Origin: Apophysomyces variabilis
Taxonomy: Eukaryota; Mucoromycota; Mucoromycetes; Mucorales; Mucoraceae
Assembly: GCA_002749535.1 (NCBI GenBank)
Contig: MZZL01000110.1
Location: forward strand, 83,708-145,146
Length of the DNA: 61,439 nucleotides
Direction of reading: 5' to 3'
Below are positions 46,294 through 59,488 of this stretch, one piece after another; position 1 is the stretch's first letter; each line of letters opens with the position of its first letter. A program made the translations under genes and the position numbers. The notes beneath the pieces were generated by a model. That model ran no database searches and was not told where the DNA came from. It saw only the letters and a program-made list of their open reading frames with translations.

Positions 46294-46583
46294 TCAACGT
46301 AGCTCTTCTAGAGCAGCCTCGTCCATAGACATTGGCTGCCCTTGCTCCTGTTGTTGTTGTTGTTGCTGTTGCTGTTGGCGCTTATTGCGCCGCACCCATT
46401 GAGGGGGACGGCGTCCCTATGTAAAAATTAGGGTTAGTATCTGTTTCTTTGTTGACATACATGCCAAGTATAATAACTTACGGCACGACCAGCACGACCA
46501 TTTTTGGAAGTAAGAGCAGGGCCACCGTTAGCTTCAGTGCAATAGAAATTTGCAACGGAATTGATATGGATTGCGTGACTCAT
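46294..46583 (-). CDS. Small poly-Gln, Gly/Arg-containing protein (74 aa)
   Basis: I do not recognise the family. Two exons (46583-46482 and 46416-46294, 225 nt) join in frame across a GT-AG intron. The N-terminal half contains a short segment around NSVANFYCTEANGGPAL, then a basic Gly/Arg patch (NGRAGRAGRRPPQWVRRNKR) spanning the splice junction, a run of nine Gln encoded by mixed CAA/CAG codons, and an acidic C-terminus (MDEAALEELR). There is no signal peptide. The basic patch could bind RNA or act as a nuclear signal; this is speculative. Support is the clean splice sites and frame closure. Confidence 0.55.
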
Positions 46584-47489
46584 GATATTGATATTTTTGG
46601 AGACTTTTATGGTCATTTTATCCTGTTTTTATATCTTCATACAGAATAATCGATCTTAACTCCTCACTACTGTCATTGTAGTAGATGAGTGTGTTCTTTG
46701 CCATATCCACAGCTACTATGGATAGTTTCTACCCTGCTTATGTCTAAATAGGGGAAGATGGACTTTAATTATGGATGCATAACACAGGATCAAGCAATGC
46801 TAACTGACTCCCTTGATACAATGAATAATGCCAACCTTCTATGATATGCTACGGAAAGTTCTCCATTATATCATAGGATGTCAGTTTGAAAAACCAAACT
46901 GAGTGAATGCAAAATACATGAATTGCGTGTCCCTGTCCTTTCCGCTATCCTATACAGTGAAGCACATCATTATTTTTTCCCATAGATGGATCATCTATTT
47001 CTATCTGTACAAGCTATGTAAATCATGGGTCAAGCGTGCACACTTGCCTTGCGCGGAGTAGAGAATCAATTCTTTTGATGAATGATGCGGACATGACTAT
47101 ATTGCTTAAAGGCGATCCGGGTGGTCTTCTTTTCTTGAGGGAATACATCCCGGTTAAAGAGAGTTAAGGTGATAAGAAAAGAATGGACGACATCTATGTA
47201 AACCATGATTGATTAAGACTGCTTCGATTGCTGTATCTGAAACCAAAAAAAAATACAGCTGATTGTCTTAATGTTCCCATTTTTTTTTTTTACAGAGAAC
47301 GGTATGTAAAAGAATGGTGTGACACGCGCAACGTGGTCTTTTTCGGCCTTTAAGACTGTTCTGATTTTTATGATAGATAGACGTATATCAATTAGGCAAG
47401 CGAAAAAAAAAAAAAGAAAAAGAAAAAACAAGGAAAAGATAAAAAGGAAAAAAACTCTAAGGAAGTAGTGACTCGGTACATTCTGGTTC
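46584..47489. other. Intergenic region
   Basis: It contains purine-rich runs near 47400-47455 immediately before the transposon-like pseudogene; no gene is recognised. Confidence 0.5.
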
Positions 47490-47501
47490 GAAACCATCAT
47501 C

Positions 47502-48239
47502 AGCATTTCTCACGTTCGATAAGAACCGGATTGATTCAATTATCCTTTACTATCCTCGAGTATTTCTTTGGTTATCGCACCATATCAAAAAAGATCTATT
47601 ATGTCCAACCTGTAATGCCAAACTGTTGGTTAAAGTCTACAACAAAGTTGCTTGTGCATGTCGCGTTATTGATCTGGCAAGGTATGCAGATAAGTACACG
47701 CTCGGTCCACTAATATACGCACTATTTCAACACCGTACAGTTACTCTCATATCCTATCAATCCGTTATATCTGTGCAAACAGCGACTGTAGGCGTATCAT
47801 AAGTGTCCATGCCGAGCAGATAATGAAACAGCTTCCTGTGCATCTTGTTGCCGAATTTCCAGCATATCTCACACATCGATTTGCAATATCCAAAGCTGTA
47901 GGAAACCTGCTCCGACCTGCTGTTCAAAATGGCATGAGTATTAAACGTTTCCAGCACACTTTACGTGAACTACACACACTTCGTCATGACAGGCTGGAGC
48001 TTCAGTATCAGAATGCCGTCAACTACCGTCGTGTGAAGCCAACAATTGCTGATAGCCTACGAGATACCAACGAGTATGTACCTTTTCTTCATTCGACGAG
48101 AAGAAAGGTTATGCTGGTTTTGTTACTTCAGTCGCTTATTTGCGCATGGTGTATACCGCTATTTTAGACAAGTTTAGACCGCTAATGGCCAATCAAATAA
48201 TGACCCTTGGTGGGCATATTCTTAAAGATGACCATTCCT
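47502..48239. repeat. 738-bp direct repeat, first copy
   Basis: This copy matches 48241-48978 base for base as far as I compared them, and is separated from it by a single N at 48240. Copy 2 then continues uninterrupted into the rest of the element, which indicates an assembly overlap rather than a real duplication. Confidence 0.9.
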
Positions 48240-48240
48240 N

Positions 48241-48978
48241 AGCATTTCTCACGTTCGATAAGAACCGGATTGATTCAATTATCCTTTACTATCCTCGAGT
48301 ATTTCTTTGGTTATCGCACCATATCAAAAAAGATCTATTATGTCCAACCTGTAATGCCAAACTGTTGGTTAAAGTCTACAACAAAGTTGCTTGTGCATGT
48401 CGCGTTATTGATCTGGCAAGGTATGCAGATAAGTACACGCTCGGTCCACTAATATACGCACTATTTCAACACCGTACAGTTACTCTCATATCCTATCAAT
48501 CCGTTATATCTGTGCAAACAGCGACTGTAGGCGTATCATAAGTGTCCATGCCGAGCAGATAATGAAACAGCTTCCTGTGCATCTTGTTGCCGAATTTCCA
48601 GCATATCTCACACATCGATTTGCAATATCCAAAGCTGTAGGAAACCTGCTCCGACCTGCTGTTCAAAATGGCATGAGTATTAAACGTTTCCAGCACACTT
48701 TACGTGAACTACACACACTTCGTCATGACAGGCTGGAGCTTCAGTATCAGAATGCCGTCAACTACCGTCGTGTGAAGCCAACAATTGCTGATAGCCTACG
48801 AGATACCAACGAGTATGTACCTTTTCTTCATTCGACGAGAAGAAAGGTTATGCTGGTTTTGTTACTTCAGTCGCTTATTTGCGCATGGTGTATACCGCTA
48901 TTTTAGACAAGTTTAGACCGCTAATGGCCAATCAAATAATGACCCTTGGTGGGCATATTCTTAAAGATGACCATTCCT
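48241..48978. repeat. 738-bp direct repeat, second copy
   Basis: Second copy of the repeat beginning directly after the N. It is the one contiguous with the downstream exonuclease region. Confidence 0.9.
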
Positions 48979-51400
48979 TTAAAATCATTAAGGAGCTGGC
49001 AATAGTCGGAGAAGCTTAAGTATTCAGTGCTCTTTACCCCATTTGCAATGAATATGAAGATATCCGTATGCAGTAACTAGTGCCGACCAAGTCTCTGATA
49101 CACCTTCGACCCTTTTCCAAGAGATGACAAAATCATACCCACTATGTCGCCACAAATTCCTTAAAATGTTCTTCACTGATAACGTCCAGAGAGATCGCCA
49201 ATTTTTGGAGAACGTTTTGCCGTCTCTTCGTTGTAGTACAGAGGTCAATGACTATATGGAAGATACTGTGAAGATACCACCATCGTCGTTGGATTCGACT
49301 ACGAATGGAATTATGACCAAAGAACGCAAATACCAGGAAAAATAGCTGTCCTGTAGGTTGCATATAAAGACGTTGTGTGCATTGTACCAATACTTGCGTT
49401 ACAGCGAGTTCCAACATCGCTGACGCAGTTATCACAAAGCTCTCTGGTCCTGAAGTCTGGGCGAAACGTGGGTGGGGATCTTCAAAAATTAAAGCGAGAT
49501 TATGGCGTGAACCATTCTGGAGCACTAGGACTTGGCTCATTCTGTAAAAAAAGGTGTCTAACCGTCAATGGAACGGTCAGTCTCTCCAATTATTTTGTTA
49601 GGCTTTTCTCAGTGCTGGCCTCAACAAACAGAACATGGTCTGATTAAGCAACTGCAAGTCCGCTCAGCTTACAGAGGCCCAACTCGTTATGCAGCCTTAG
49701 ATGCCTGGGCGTCTGCAGAGATATATAGTCGCTTAAAGGATATTAGTCTTATCGGCCAAATAATGCCTACACCTCAGTCTAGCATGTTTGTCGGTTTTTT
49801 ACCTTAAGTCTTCCAGAGTATGTGAGGCATACGGCCAAGTAGGTGCAGCACACGGCATCTTACGTAATGTTTCAGTTACCGCCGAACATACTATTACGTG
49901 CGTTAACAGAGTGGTCATACCAGGAGCAATTATTTCAGAGCACAAGACACCTTTGGCTGAACTTGGAGCACCAACTTTCGATATAGTCGCCAAGATATCA
50001 CATTTGAGGTCTGCAACACAACCTATGTGTGAGCTACAAGCAATTCCGCAAGCGTCTTTGTTACCAGCTACAAGTTCGAGATACTTGGGTCAGACACTGT
50101 CAAACCGCTCTTGTCGGCGTAATGATACTGAAAATCCTAGGATTCTCAAAGATATCTTTCATTTAATGGATATGATCAAGATACCCAAACATCACGGTTG
50201 GCAAAAGAGTTCTCCCGCCGGTTTCAGGATGCATTGCTTGTTCCTGATCTAGAAGATTGGCGAAGAAAAAAGGCGTACCTTGAGACACAGAATACCAGTT
50301 GGGACTACACAATATCTACTCGACCTGCCTTGGTTTTCCGTCCAGTAAAGCGCGTGATCCCATCCCACAGAAGAATTATACCCCGTAGTTGAAAGCCTTT
50401 TCCGTGAATATGGTCCACTTCGGTGCGCGATGATAGGGCAACCATGTTTTGACGATGAGGCCTAAAGACAAAGCAGCTCATGTGCTTAGAGCAGTACATC
50501 ATGGGCAAGTCGCAGATTCACCGGGTACAACGCTGTATTTTAAGATGGGGCAAGACAAAAACCGCTTGTCCATTATATATATGTAGTAGGGGGACAAGTT
50601 CGTTGGAAGGAGATGTGCATCAAAACATCCTCCGCAAGTTTGTTTCCTTTGGTGCTGGACCTCATCTGATCGATTGTGCACTTGCAGACTATCGGCTGCG
50701 GCATAATATTGATGCAAGTTAATTAAAGAGGTCTTACTCTAGGGAAACTAACCCCAAAAAGCAGAATATTAATAGTTCTCTTAAGTTGGCAGCGTTAACA
50801 GATACAATCGTGTGTAAAAAAGCCATTACGAGCCATGGCTTATCAAAAATATTCAGCGTTTACGCCATCGTTTGAGGCTCCATCATATTGGTCATATGCA
50901 AACAACTGATAGCTGCATTTATAGTCTGGATCTCAGAACAGGGCATGAAACCTTTGGCATCACGTCCTTTTCCCAAGAACTTGCGCAATCATTTGGTATA
51001 GCCACTGCAAATATCTGCAGAGATGAAAACGACGATGTTATCTTCAATAAAGAAAGTACATTATTTTCTAAGTGTATCAGTACGTATATGGTGTTTGAAA
51101 CTGGATCAACAAGCAATCCTCGTGGCCAGCTATATCACTCCTTCAGCAAAACAGGGAATAATATATGCAGTGATACTGGTACATACCCGTGAAGAATATC
51201 AACTTTTCAAATCTATGCCTTTGGATACCCAGGCTTCAAGCAACCAGCTGGACTGGATAACATTTGCTCAAACCTGGAACCGAGATCATACGAACGGCAT
51301 TAGCATCTTTTATAAAGCTCCGGAACGTCTGAAGGCTTCACTTCAGCGTTTTCAATGAAAGACGGATTACAGTTAGAAGTAAGGATCAGAGAGTAGGTGT

Positions 51401-52645
51401 TTACCAGACCATGCTGCAAGAGTTACAGTCCCCAGGCCGTGCACATAATATCTTACCAGCACATACTCCATCACCAATATCTTTTTGCAGACAGTTCCAC
51501 TAGTAGCAATACTACGCCTTAAATTATACCAAGTTCAGTCGATTTAACAAGTGCCATCCGACCAACAATAAACCTACAGCCTATGCTTTTACCCCAGGGT
51601 GCATCTGCTTTATCCATTCGTTTGCCTCATGAGACCATTATATTACCGGCTTGCAATATCGCTCACTCTACGCACGATTTATTCACAAGCATCCTCAAAC
51701 GCGAATCATGGAAGAATACTATCTGATACCTGAGACTTGCCAAAAAAAAAAAGAAGGGTCTCCAAGGGCTTGCAGCAGGTATAGTAATTCTTTTTCCAAG
51801 GATTCCTCTCGTATGTCACGTTGTAGGATGTTTAGAAATTAAGCAGCTACATCTAACTAGACTTCTATATATTATTTTTATTATTCATTTCTATATCCAT
51901 ATTTAACTGCTTTTATCTGCCAAGTTTCGTCATAATTACTTATTGATGTTAGTAATGAACAGTCTTAAGAACTGTTGAGACTATATATAGATTACAATGT
52001 TGATAATGGTTTTACATGGTGTAGCGAAAGAGTCCTACTCTATTGCTAGTTTTCCGGTGAAAAAGTTAGCTACGTCATTACTTTAAAGTCTACAGCTTTG
52101 ACCTACCGGAAACAAGATGATTAATTCCAGGTAACCGCACATATGTTACTTGGGCCTAAAGAATATAATATCCTTAGACGTGTCTTATTGCATGTCTAGT
52201 CAATAAAACTTCGTTTTCTTTGTATTGTCTGTAGTTTGTAATAGTTTTAGTCAATAATGTACTATAGTTCGAAGATGTAAGGGGGATTCTAGAATGAGTG
52301 AGCTTTAAAAAGGATCTGTTTCTTTTCTTTACAGAAAAGCTGTTATATCTTGCTGCTTTCTCATTGATCCGACGAAACCCACGGGGAAGGAGACATTGTC
52401 ATCTTTCACATCGTTTATGTTATCTCCTTAGACTCGTTTAACTTGCTGTGTTTTGGCGTTCCATATCGCTTCGTTTTAATCAGTTTGTTCTCTGTTTTTG
52501 AATTGATAATTGGAAGTTACACCCATTTTCTCTCTCTCTCTCACACACACACACTCACACACACACTTTTAGTATATGTACAGGTACACACAACACAGAA
52601 GAAACAATTTTATTATTTTTATTGTTGTTGTTATTATTTGGTGAT
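51401..52645. other. Intergenic region
   Basis: The first part (to about 51850) is probably the tail of the decayed element. The rest is the 3' flank of the eL18 gene, with a CT/CA microsatellite at about 52530-52565. Confidence 0.5.
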
Positions 52646-53705
52646 TTAAACCTTGAAACCACGGCTGGCACGCTTACCACGTGCGCGTTCAAACTTGCGA
52701 CCCTTGCTGCGGACATAGGGCTTCTTGTTCTTGTGGGGGCCCATACCGAAGTGCTTAACGGCCTCACGGGCGTTCTTGGCACCACGGATCAAGATGGTGT
52801 TGGAACCAGTGGGGGCACGGAGAGCCAACTGATCGAGGGTTAACACTTCACCACCAGCCTTCAAGATACGGGCCTTGGCCGTCTTGGTGAAACGAAGGGC
52901 AGCCACAGAGAGCTTGGGGACTTCCAACAAGCGGGAGTCATCGGTCACAGTACCGACAACGACCAAGGTCTTTCCATCCTTGGCATTCTGAGCCAAGCGG
53001 GAGATGGTGACGGGAGGGCGGTTGATGCGCGACATGAACAAGCGCTTCAAGACGACCTTGTTGAAGTTGGCATCCGTACGGCGAGCAAGGAAACGGTACA
53101 ACTAACAAAAACGGACTTGAAGTTAGTAAAACATGTCCTGTGTTCCTTCATTTTATGGTTTCTATTCGCATTCAAAGGTTTCCTTACCTTGACCAACAAT
53201 GCCAAGTACACGTTGTCCGACTTGGGAGCAGTGCGGTTGGAGTTCTTCACGTGGTGGTTTTTAAGGTCGATACCCTAACAACAAAGCAAACCGCATTTCA
53301 GTCATTTTGTTCATGGTTGAAGGAATAAACAACACAAAGAAAGAAAAAGACACCCATGAAACCCGCCCCTTCTCCTGCTGAACTCTCATTATCTTAACGC
53401 TTTTTGCAACATTTTGGTAAGCGATCGGAAGACATTGCATTTCCATCGGTTGTCCATTGTATTTTTTCAGTTTGGTCGATTTTTATGTCGAAGTTATTGC
53501 GTCTCGCATGCACTGCTTGGTTGTTTTCTGTTTCTTTGGTGTCGTTCAAGCGAGCTGCAGTCGTTCGTTCGTCGATATGAATCCATCTGTTGATAAAACC
53601 GTTCTCTTTCTTTCCACACCATCCATCCATTTATCCATCCATCTCTCACGCACCTGCCAGCATCTTATCTCTTTGCCATCCTATCTATTTCCCCTCCCTT
53701 ACCAT
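52646..53705 (-). CDS. 60S ribosomal protein eL18
   Basis: This is a structural protein of the cytosolic large ribosomal subunit. Three exons are inferred: 53705-53703 (the ATG alone), 53274-53188 and 53101-52646; 546 nt, 181 aa. Recognisable blocks are [12 protein letters not shown] at the N-terminus, then [34 protein letters not shown], a [11 protein letters not shown] segment, [20 protein letters not shown] and the C-terminal [19 protein letters not shown]. The intron of about 430 nt directly after the start codon is typical of fungal ribosomal protein genes; ATG followed by GTAAGG at 53702 is the best candidate, though another ATG-GT site near 53628 is possible. The body of the protein is certain; the first exon is inferred. 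Confidence 0.95.
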
Positions 53706-53927
53706 CGTTTAAACTGAAAAGGAGGACTGTCACCTGTCGCACTGGAGCAATTGATTTTGGACCCGGAATTTTTCGCAGCGTTTACTCCGAAAAGGGTGTG
53801 TCCGCTAAAGAAAATGTTGCTTACGTAATGTATCGACAACCTCACAAACTTGATGCACATGTTTGCACTCTCCTTTGTTTACTGATTGAAGCGCATTTCA
53901 TTTCAATGTTCACTTCCTTCCTTTCTT

Positions 53928-55440
53928 TTATTTATTGACATACAAATTGATATCGATATCTTCTGGCAACGGTACAATGTTCACTTCGAATCGGCTCTGG
54001 ACATCATTCAATATCGTCGTGTCTTTGTCGTCCGAAACAAATGTGATACCCAAACCTTTGGTACCAAAGCGGCCAGCACGCCCGACACGGTGCAAGTAAG
54101 TATCAGCACTATCAGGCATATCATAATTGATCACGATATTGACCCTTTCAATATCAATGCCTCTGCCAAAAATATCCGTGGCGACCATAATGCGAGTCTC
54201 GAAATCTTTGAATGACTTGTAACGCTTGATTCTCTCGTCTTGCGTCATTTGCGAATGAATGCAAACACTCGGGAAGTTACAGTCATTCAAAATCCGATTA
54301 AGTTCGTTCGCACGAGGCACCGATCGGACAAACACGCAAACCTGGTTGAATTCTAGCGAATCTAGAATTTCATTGAGTTTGCGGTTCTTCTCGCGCTCAT
54401 CCATCTTAATATAAAACTGTTGGAGACCGTGAAGTGTCAGCTTAGCTTCATCATCAACGTAGATTTCCAGTGGGTTCTGCATAAATTTCTTGCATATCGG
54501 TCGTGTCTCCTTGGCCAAGGTGGCGGAAAACATCATCACTTGCTTATGATGAGGAGTAGATCTGAAAATATCCTGTACATCACGTCGCATATCTAAAAGA
54601 AAAACGGAGATACGGTGGTTATAAAAAAGGGTCATGAGTTGTATGGAATCCTTAATTGCAGCCTCTTCTTGAGTGAAGTTTTCTTTTTTGTTTCTTACCT
54701 AATTGGTCTAGCATTTTGTCACATTCGTCAAGCACAAAGTGTTTGACGTTGTTTAGCTTGAGGTGCTTATCACGGACAAGAGCGAGCACACGTCCAGGTG
54801 TACCGACAAGGATATGAGGACAAGTCGATTTATCTTTCAGAATCTTGACGTCTTCCGTCATGGGCACACCACCATAGAAAACACCAGTACGGATATCGGG
54901 AAGATACTTGCTAAACCGGGCGTATTCATTCTTGATCTGAAACGCCAATTCACGCGTATGACAAAGGACAACAACGGATACTTCCCCATCAACAGGCTCA
55001 ATCTGTTGCAATGTGGCTAGAATAAAGACTGCAGTCTTTCCCATACCGGATTTGGCCTGGCAGATAACGTCGGTGCCAAGGATCGATTGTGGAATACATT
55101 CCTGCTGCACTGTTATTTTATATAGATAGGTTTAAGATGTCAACGCTTTCGTCTGACGGACCAACGACAAGGGAAAACCTGATCTACCTTCAGATGGATG
55201 TTCAAAGCCGCAATCCACAATGCTTCGAAGTAATTCGGGCTTCAACAAGAAATCACGGAAACCGGTAGAGTGAATGCCAACATAAGAACCCTTTTTATCC
55301 TTTTTTGCTTCCTCTTCTGAAGGATGTTCGTTTGCTGCCGCTGCCGCCGCTGCTTTCCTGGCTTGGTGTTCTCGTTGAAGTGTTTGCTCGTCCTCCTCCT
55401 CGTAATCGATCAAATCATCTGCATGGTCAGCAGCGGACAT
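53928..55440 (-). CDS. SUB2: DEAD-box ATP-dependent RNA helicase Sub2/UAP56 (TREX mRNA export)
   Basis: Sub2/UAP56 is an RNA helicase of the TREX complex and spliceosome assembly, acting in the nucleus. Three exons (55440-55188, 55109-54699, 54592-53928) give 1329 nt, 442 aa, matching the family. The order of motifs is complete: [13 protein letters not shown] with [15 protein letters not shown] (Q motif), [11 protein letters not shown] (Walker A), HTRELAFQI (Ia), VGTPGRV (Ib), DECD (motif II, the variant of this subfamily), FSATL (III), [12 protein letters not shown] (IV), [11 protein letters not shown] (V) and [10 protein letters not shown] (VI). The N-terminal [11 protein letters not shown] is the acidic UAP56-binding-motif-like stretch typical of Sub2. 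The gene is divergent from the D-amino-acid oxidase gene. Confidence 0.97.
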
Positions 55441-56030
55441 GTTTCATAAGAATAAATAACTACAGGACCAGTCAATTAAGCAGAAGGCTCTTTCAATGCT
55501 TTTTCCACTCCTTTTCTTTAGTTGGGCATATGCGCACTCGTTCTGCCTATCGCCCTAGCCAACCGTTTTGATCTCCGTAAAGGAATATGGAATACTCTTA
55601 AATTCTACTATTATGGCTTTACAGAATAGAACGTCTTCCAGCTGTTGTTTCCTATTAGCACAATTATCCAGCAGACTCCATTCCGTACGCCATAGAAAAG
55701 TGAAAGGAGAATAAAGAAAATGTGGGAGATCAACAAACGGTTGGTGGATCTTAGTCTGACGGGCTGTTATAGAAGGAGTGACCCCAGCGATCAGAGAAGA
55801 AGGGTGTATTACTACGTTTGTTTTCGACCACCTACCGTTTGACAATCTGTGATGGAGTGGTGAAAAGTGGAGTGAAAGGGCGTCATTATGCAGTTGCCGC
55901 GAAGTCAAATAATCCGGTGCACACGTGAAAGCGGGGTGTGAATTAGCATGCGGATATTGATACCTTTAAAATTTCAGTGCCCAACAAACCCAAAAAAAAT
56001 TGAAGATCGCTTCTTTTTTACCTCTTTCTT
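55441..56030. other. Divergent promoter region of SUB2 and the oxidase gene
   Basis: 590 bp between two divergently transcribed genes; no coding sequence and no clear TATA box on either side. Confidence 0.55.
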
Positions 56031-57436
56031 ATGGAAAAAGTTGTCGTCCTCGGTAAAGTTCTACACATATCCTTGTTTATATTTAGTACTTGCTTAATTA
56101 CTTTGTTTCCTCTCTAAACTGGTAAAAGGAGCCGGAGTCAGTGGGTTGACCACCGCTATTTGTTTGTTAAGAAATGGATATAAAGATGTGGTGGTGGTGG
56201 GTAAGCATCTGCCAGGTGAAATGACGTGGGAGTATACTTCTCCCTGGGCTGGTGCTTCTATTTTAAGCTTTGCTTCCTCTAATGATAAATTCTTACAAGG
56301 TATGCATCGAGACATGCAGATACGAACTAATATCGATTGCATAACAGAGATTGACCGGGAATCTCTCAAGGAATTTACATATTTAGAAGCCCATGTTCCT
56401 GAAGCAAATGTTATGTACTGTCCTGGTGTGGAATTATTTGATGAGCCTGCTGAACCAGGTGAAGATCGTTTGTGGGTGCGCAACCATTACAATGAGGTAA
56501 ACCATATTGATAGAAGACACTGCCATGTAAACCAACTAATTGCTTTTATCTTAGTTTGAGGAGCTTTCTGCAGAAGAACTCCCTGAGGGAGCAGTTAGTG
56601 GTTACCGATTTTCGACATGTAAATCTTTTTCTCACGAGGGATGAGTCAAGATAACTAATTCATGCCATTTTAAATCTCAGTCACAGCCTGTGTACCGCGC
56701 TATCTTGCCTGGTTGACTAACAAGCTCAAGGAACTTGGAGGTCGTCTTGAACGAGGTGAATTTAAAAGCCTGGATGACTTGATGGAAAAATACAAGGACG
56801 CCCACATCGTGGTGAATTGTTCTGGTCTGGGTGCCAGCCACTTAGCAGATGTTCAAGACGCGACGATGTATCCCATCCGAGGGCAAATCGTCGTGGTACG
56901 TGCACCTCATGTCAAAAAGCAGCTTTATCGCACAGGTATATACCCCAATGATTTAAAATTTAGTTGCCTTTAATTCGCCCGTCAAAAAAAGGCAAAGGTT
57001 CTTTTACCTACATCATCCCGCGTTCCGATGGCCTGGTCATCTGCGGTGGAACGATGGATACTGGAAACAGGGATCCTAATCCTGATGAAGCCATATCAAA
57101 GGATATATTGAAACGGTGTTACGAACTTTATCCTGAAATCACCCATGGAAAAGGACCAGAAGCTTTCGATATTGTTTCTGTAAATGTTAGCTTCCGCCCT
57201 GGCCGCCGAAATGGCATTCGGATAGAGAAAGAAACTAGACGTAAGTATCGCATCTTTATACTTGTAGAAGGCTAAATTTTGCTTGGTTTTTTTTTATAGA
57301 ACGACCTGACGGTCGCAAAGTTGTGATCTGCCATAACTATGGTCATGGATCACATGGATACCAGTCTAGTTGGGGCTCCGGTGCAAGAGTGGTTCGGCTT
57401 TTGCTCAATGATGATGTTCATAAATCAAAACTTTAA
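56031..57436 (+). CDS. Peroxisomal D-amino-acid oxidase
   Basis: This is an FAD-dependent enzyme that deaminates D-amino acids to keto acids, releasing ammonia and H2O2. Six exons (56031-56052, 56129-56496, 56555-56618, 56681-56935, 56992-57240, 57300-57436) give 1095 nt, 364 aa. The N-terminal GAGVSGLTTA is the dinucleotide-binding loop, split by intron 1 at its first Gly. Then come a TSPWAGASIL block, CSGLGASHLADV, YPIRGQIVVVRAP, FTYIIPRSDGLVICGGTMD and the C-terminal signature CHNYGHGSHGYQSSWGSGA. The last three residues are SKL, a type-1 peroxisomal targeting signal, fitting an H2O2-producing enzyme. The 3' splice sites of introns 1 and 4 are AAG, supported by frame. It likely feeds nitrogen metabolism. 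Confidence 0.95.
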
Positions 57437-59480
57437 CGTTTGATCGTTTGTTCACATGAGGTGCTTATCGCAACTACGCTCCACTAATAAAGAGTTCAAT
57501 TCTTACTTTCTTTAAATTGCGGCCTAGCTTTGTTCATACTTGGGAATAAAATAGTTATGCTAAGAATAATGCAAAAACAAATACAACAGCACTAGGGGGC
57601 TAGGGAAAACACAGCGTTGGATCATGTTCGTTGAAACTCAATACCTTGCACAGCTGAAACGTTAATCGTCTTATCCCTTGAGATCACCTGTCAACGTCTT
57701 TTCTTTTATTGGCTCATCCCCTTATTGACGATTTCAGTATGAATCACGTGGTCCAAATGTTACGAGTTGATGCTTCGTCACAGGGTCTTCTACTGCGTAG
57801 TACGGTCAGTCATAGTTTGCTGGAAAAATACTTTCACTGTCAATTGTCGCCTTACATTGGAATACGAGCGAGGAAAAGACTATGTTCTCCTTAAGCCCTC
57901 CAATACCCACTCCACTATCGTTATACATATGGCACAAAGGATAACATTAAGGCTGTGGCCAGTGTCCAATGAAAAAAAAAACAGACATATTTATCAGAGT
58001 GTGCAGCTTACGGGGTGGACTACTAAGTATTGCGCTTTCCTTGGCTGCGCGACTTGTAGGCATGGTAATCGTTATTCCACCGGTCGGTTACATATTGTAT
58101 CGAGGCACTGACATTACAGCATTACCATACACACACACTATTGCATGGCTGTAATCATAGTTGCTTAACAGATCGGTACTCTCTATGTGATAATATGTGG
58201 TAAGGACGAATGCTGATGGATGGAAGAACTCTTTTAGTCCTTCCATTTAGTTTTGCACTGATGACGCCCTTCCTAAAGAAAAATAGTTACCAGAAGCCAA
58301 CAAGGCATGTTTATTGCTTTTAGTTCCCAAGCTAAAAAGAAAAAAGGACGGTTTTCATTATCTTACTATCTTCCTTACAAAAATTATCATCTCTGCAGTG
58401 TAATGTACCTTCCCAAGAAGACTTGTCTTTTTGGCAGGCTCGGTGCTAAACGGCATAGCATGGTTTTATTTTCTGTGTCACTAAAAGTTCAATTGTAATT
58501 GATATGGGCTTTCACTCATATCGTTGGTTGTCGACCTTTCCATCATGTATGGTTATAATCCGTGTTTGCTATGGAAGTACAAATCGATTTTTAACTTCAG
58601 ATCTCAAGATCTAGAACCTTAACCTTAAAACAACGCTACGACGACCAATCTTGCGTACCGGGCTTATAAAGCGCTTCTGTATTTATTCAAAACCTTTTAC
58701 GAGGAGACTTAGAAAGGCCTTACGTTGGCTGAAGCTTAGTGCATTGTAGAAGCAAGATTGGTTTAGAATAGCGTACTATCTCATCCAATAGTCAGCACCT
58801 GCTTACGCTACTTTCCTTATTTGTAAATATAGTAGCATTGACTCTCCGTCATAACGGAACAATTATGCCGGCTAGTCTTCCTGACCATTACGCAAAGATG
58901 TACCAAGTCCTTCTCTTTCGTTAAACACTTATACGGGATGCATCGCAGACAGCAGCAATACCAAATGCTTTTTTATATTTCAGGTTATTTAAGGGCACAA
59001 TTACAAGCAACTTGAAACAGTATGTATTGGTTTTGATAAGGCTAATCCATAGAGATAGAAAGACCTTGTCGAAACTTTACTCACTCTTGCTCCAAATTGC
59101 GCGATAGACTCGCCTCAAGCATGTACGATTACAAAGCAAAACGCCCAGGCCAGGAAAAACGCAACTGATATCTCTTGTCCTACTAATGATACAGATTTTA
59201 AGCAGCGCTTTGGTCCGGAATTAATTTTCCTTGCTTCTTTTACGCAAGTGAGGTTATTAAAATTGCAGATACTATCCTATTACTACAGGCGGTTTGTTTG
59301 AAGTGTAAAATAAAGCACGTTTAAAACAGACGCAAGAAATGCTTACGAATCCAACTTTTTGGATCATAGAACAATAAAGAACAGTATAGAATGCCATAAG
59401 TGATGAATACCTTTCAAACTCAGCGGCTAATCTGCTATTACAAATCAAAAGAGATCGACATAACTCACTCCACCGGCAGG
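57437..59480. other. Gene-poor intergenic region
   Basis: About 2 kb. Overlapping open frames near 57709-58154 (up to 114 codons) have no family resemblance and no convincing splice context. Nothing else is recognised. Confidence 0.45.
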
Positions 59481-59488
59481 TATAAAAG
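59481..59488 (+). promoter_or_regulatory. TATA box of the third OYE gene
   Basis: TATAAAAG, 68-75 bp upstream of the ATG at 59556; strong consensus. Confidence 0.65.

Larger units (their letters stand above)
47490..51400 (+). pseudogene. Decayed element encoding a zinc-binding domain and a 3'-5' exonuclease
   Basis: A large protein of a TE-like fungal family is spread over broken frames. The first domain (best read at 48241-48541) has a PRVFLWLSHHI segment and LLCPTCNAKLLVKVYNK, a zinc-binding region like DUF6729. A helical part follows (QLPVHLVAEFPAYL; ELHTLRHDRLELQY) and, after a shift, a KDDHS segment. A DEDD-type 3'-5' exonuclease spans about 49285-49725: VGFDYEW (Exo I, Asp and Glu), GRNVGGDLQKL (Exo II Asp) and YAALDAWAS (Exo III Tyr/Asp). 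C-terminal pieces include VNRVVIPGAIISEHK, KDIFHLMDMIK, RGTSSLEGDVHQNILRKF and LVHTREEYQLF. Many stops and frameshifts make it a pseudogene. The DUF6729 assignment is from memory of the pattern. Confidence 0.6.

Noticed and set aside
57709..58154. Overlapping open frames of 61-114 codons downstream of the oxidase gene
   Set aside because: They conflict in frame, match no family and do not close with plausible splice sites.
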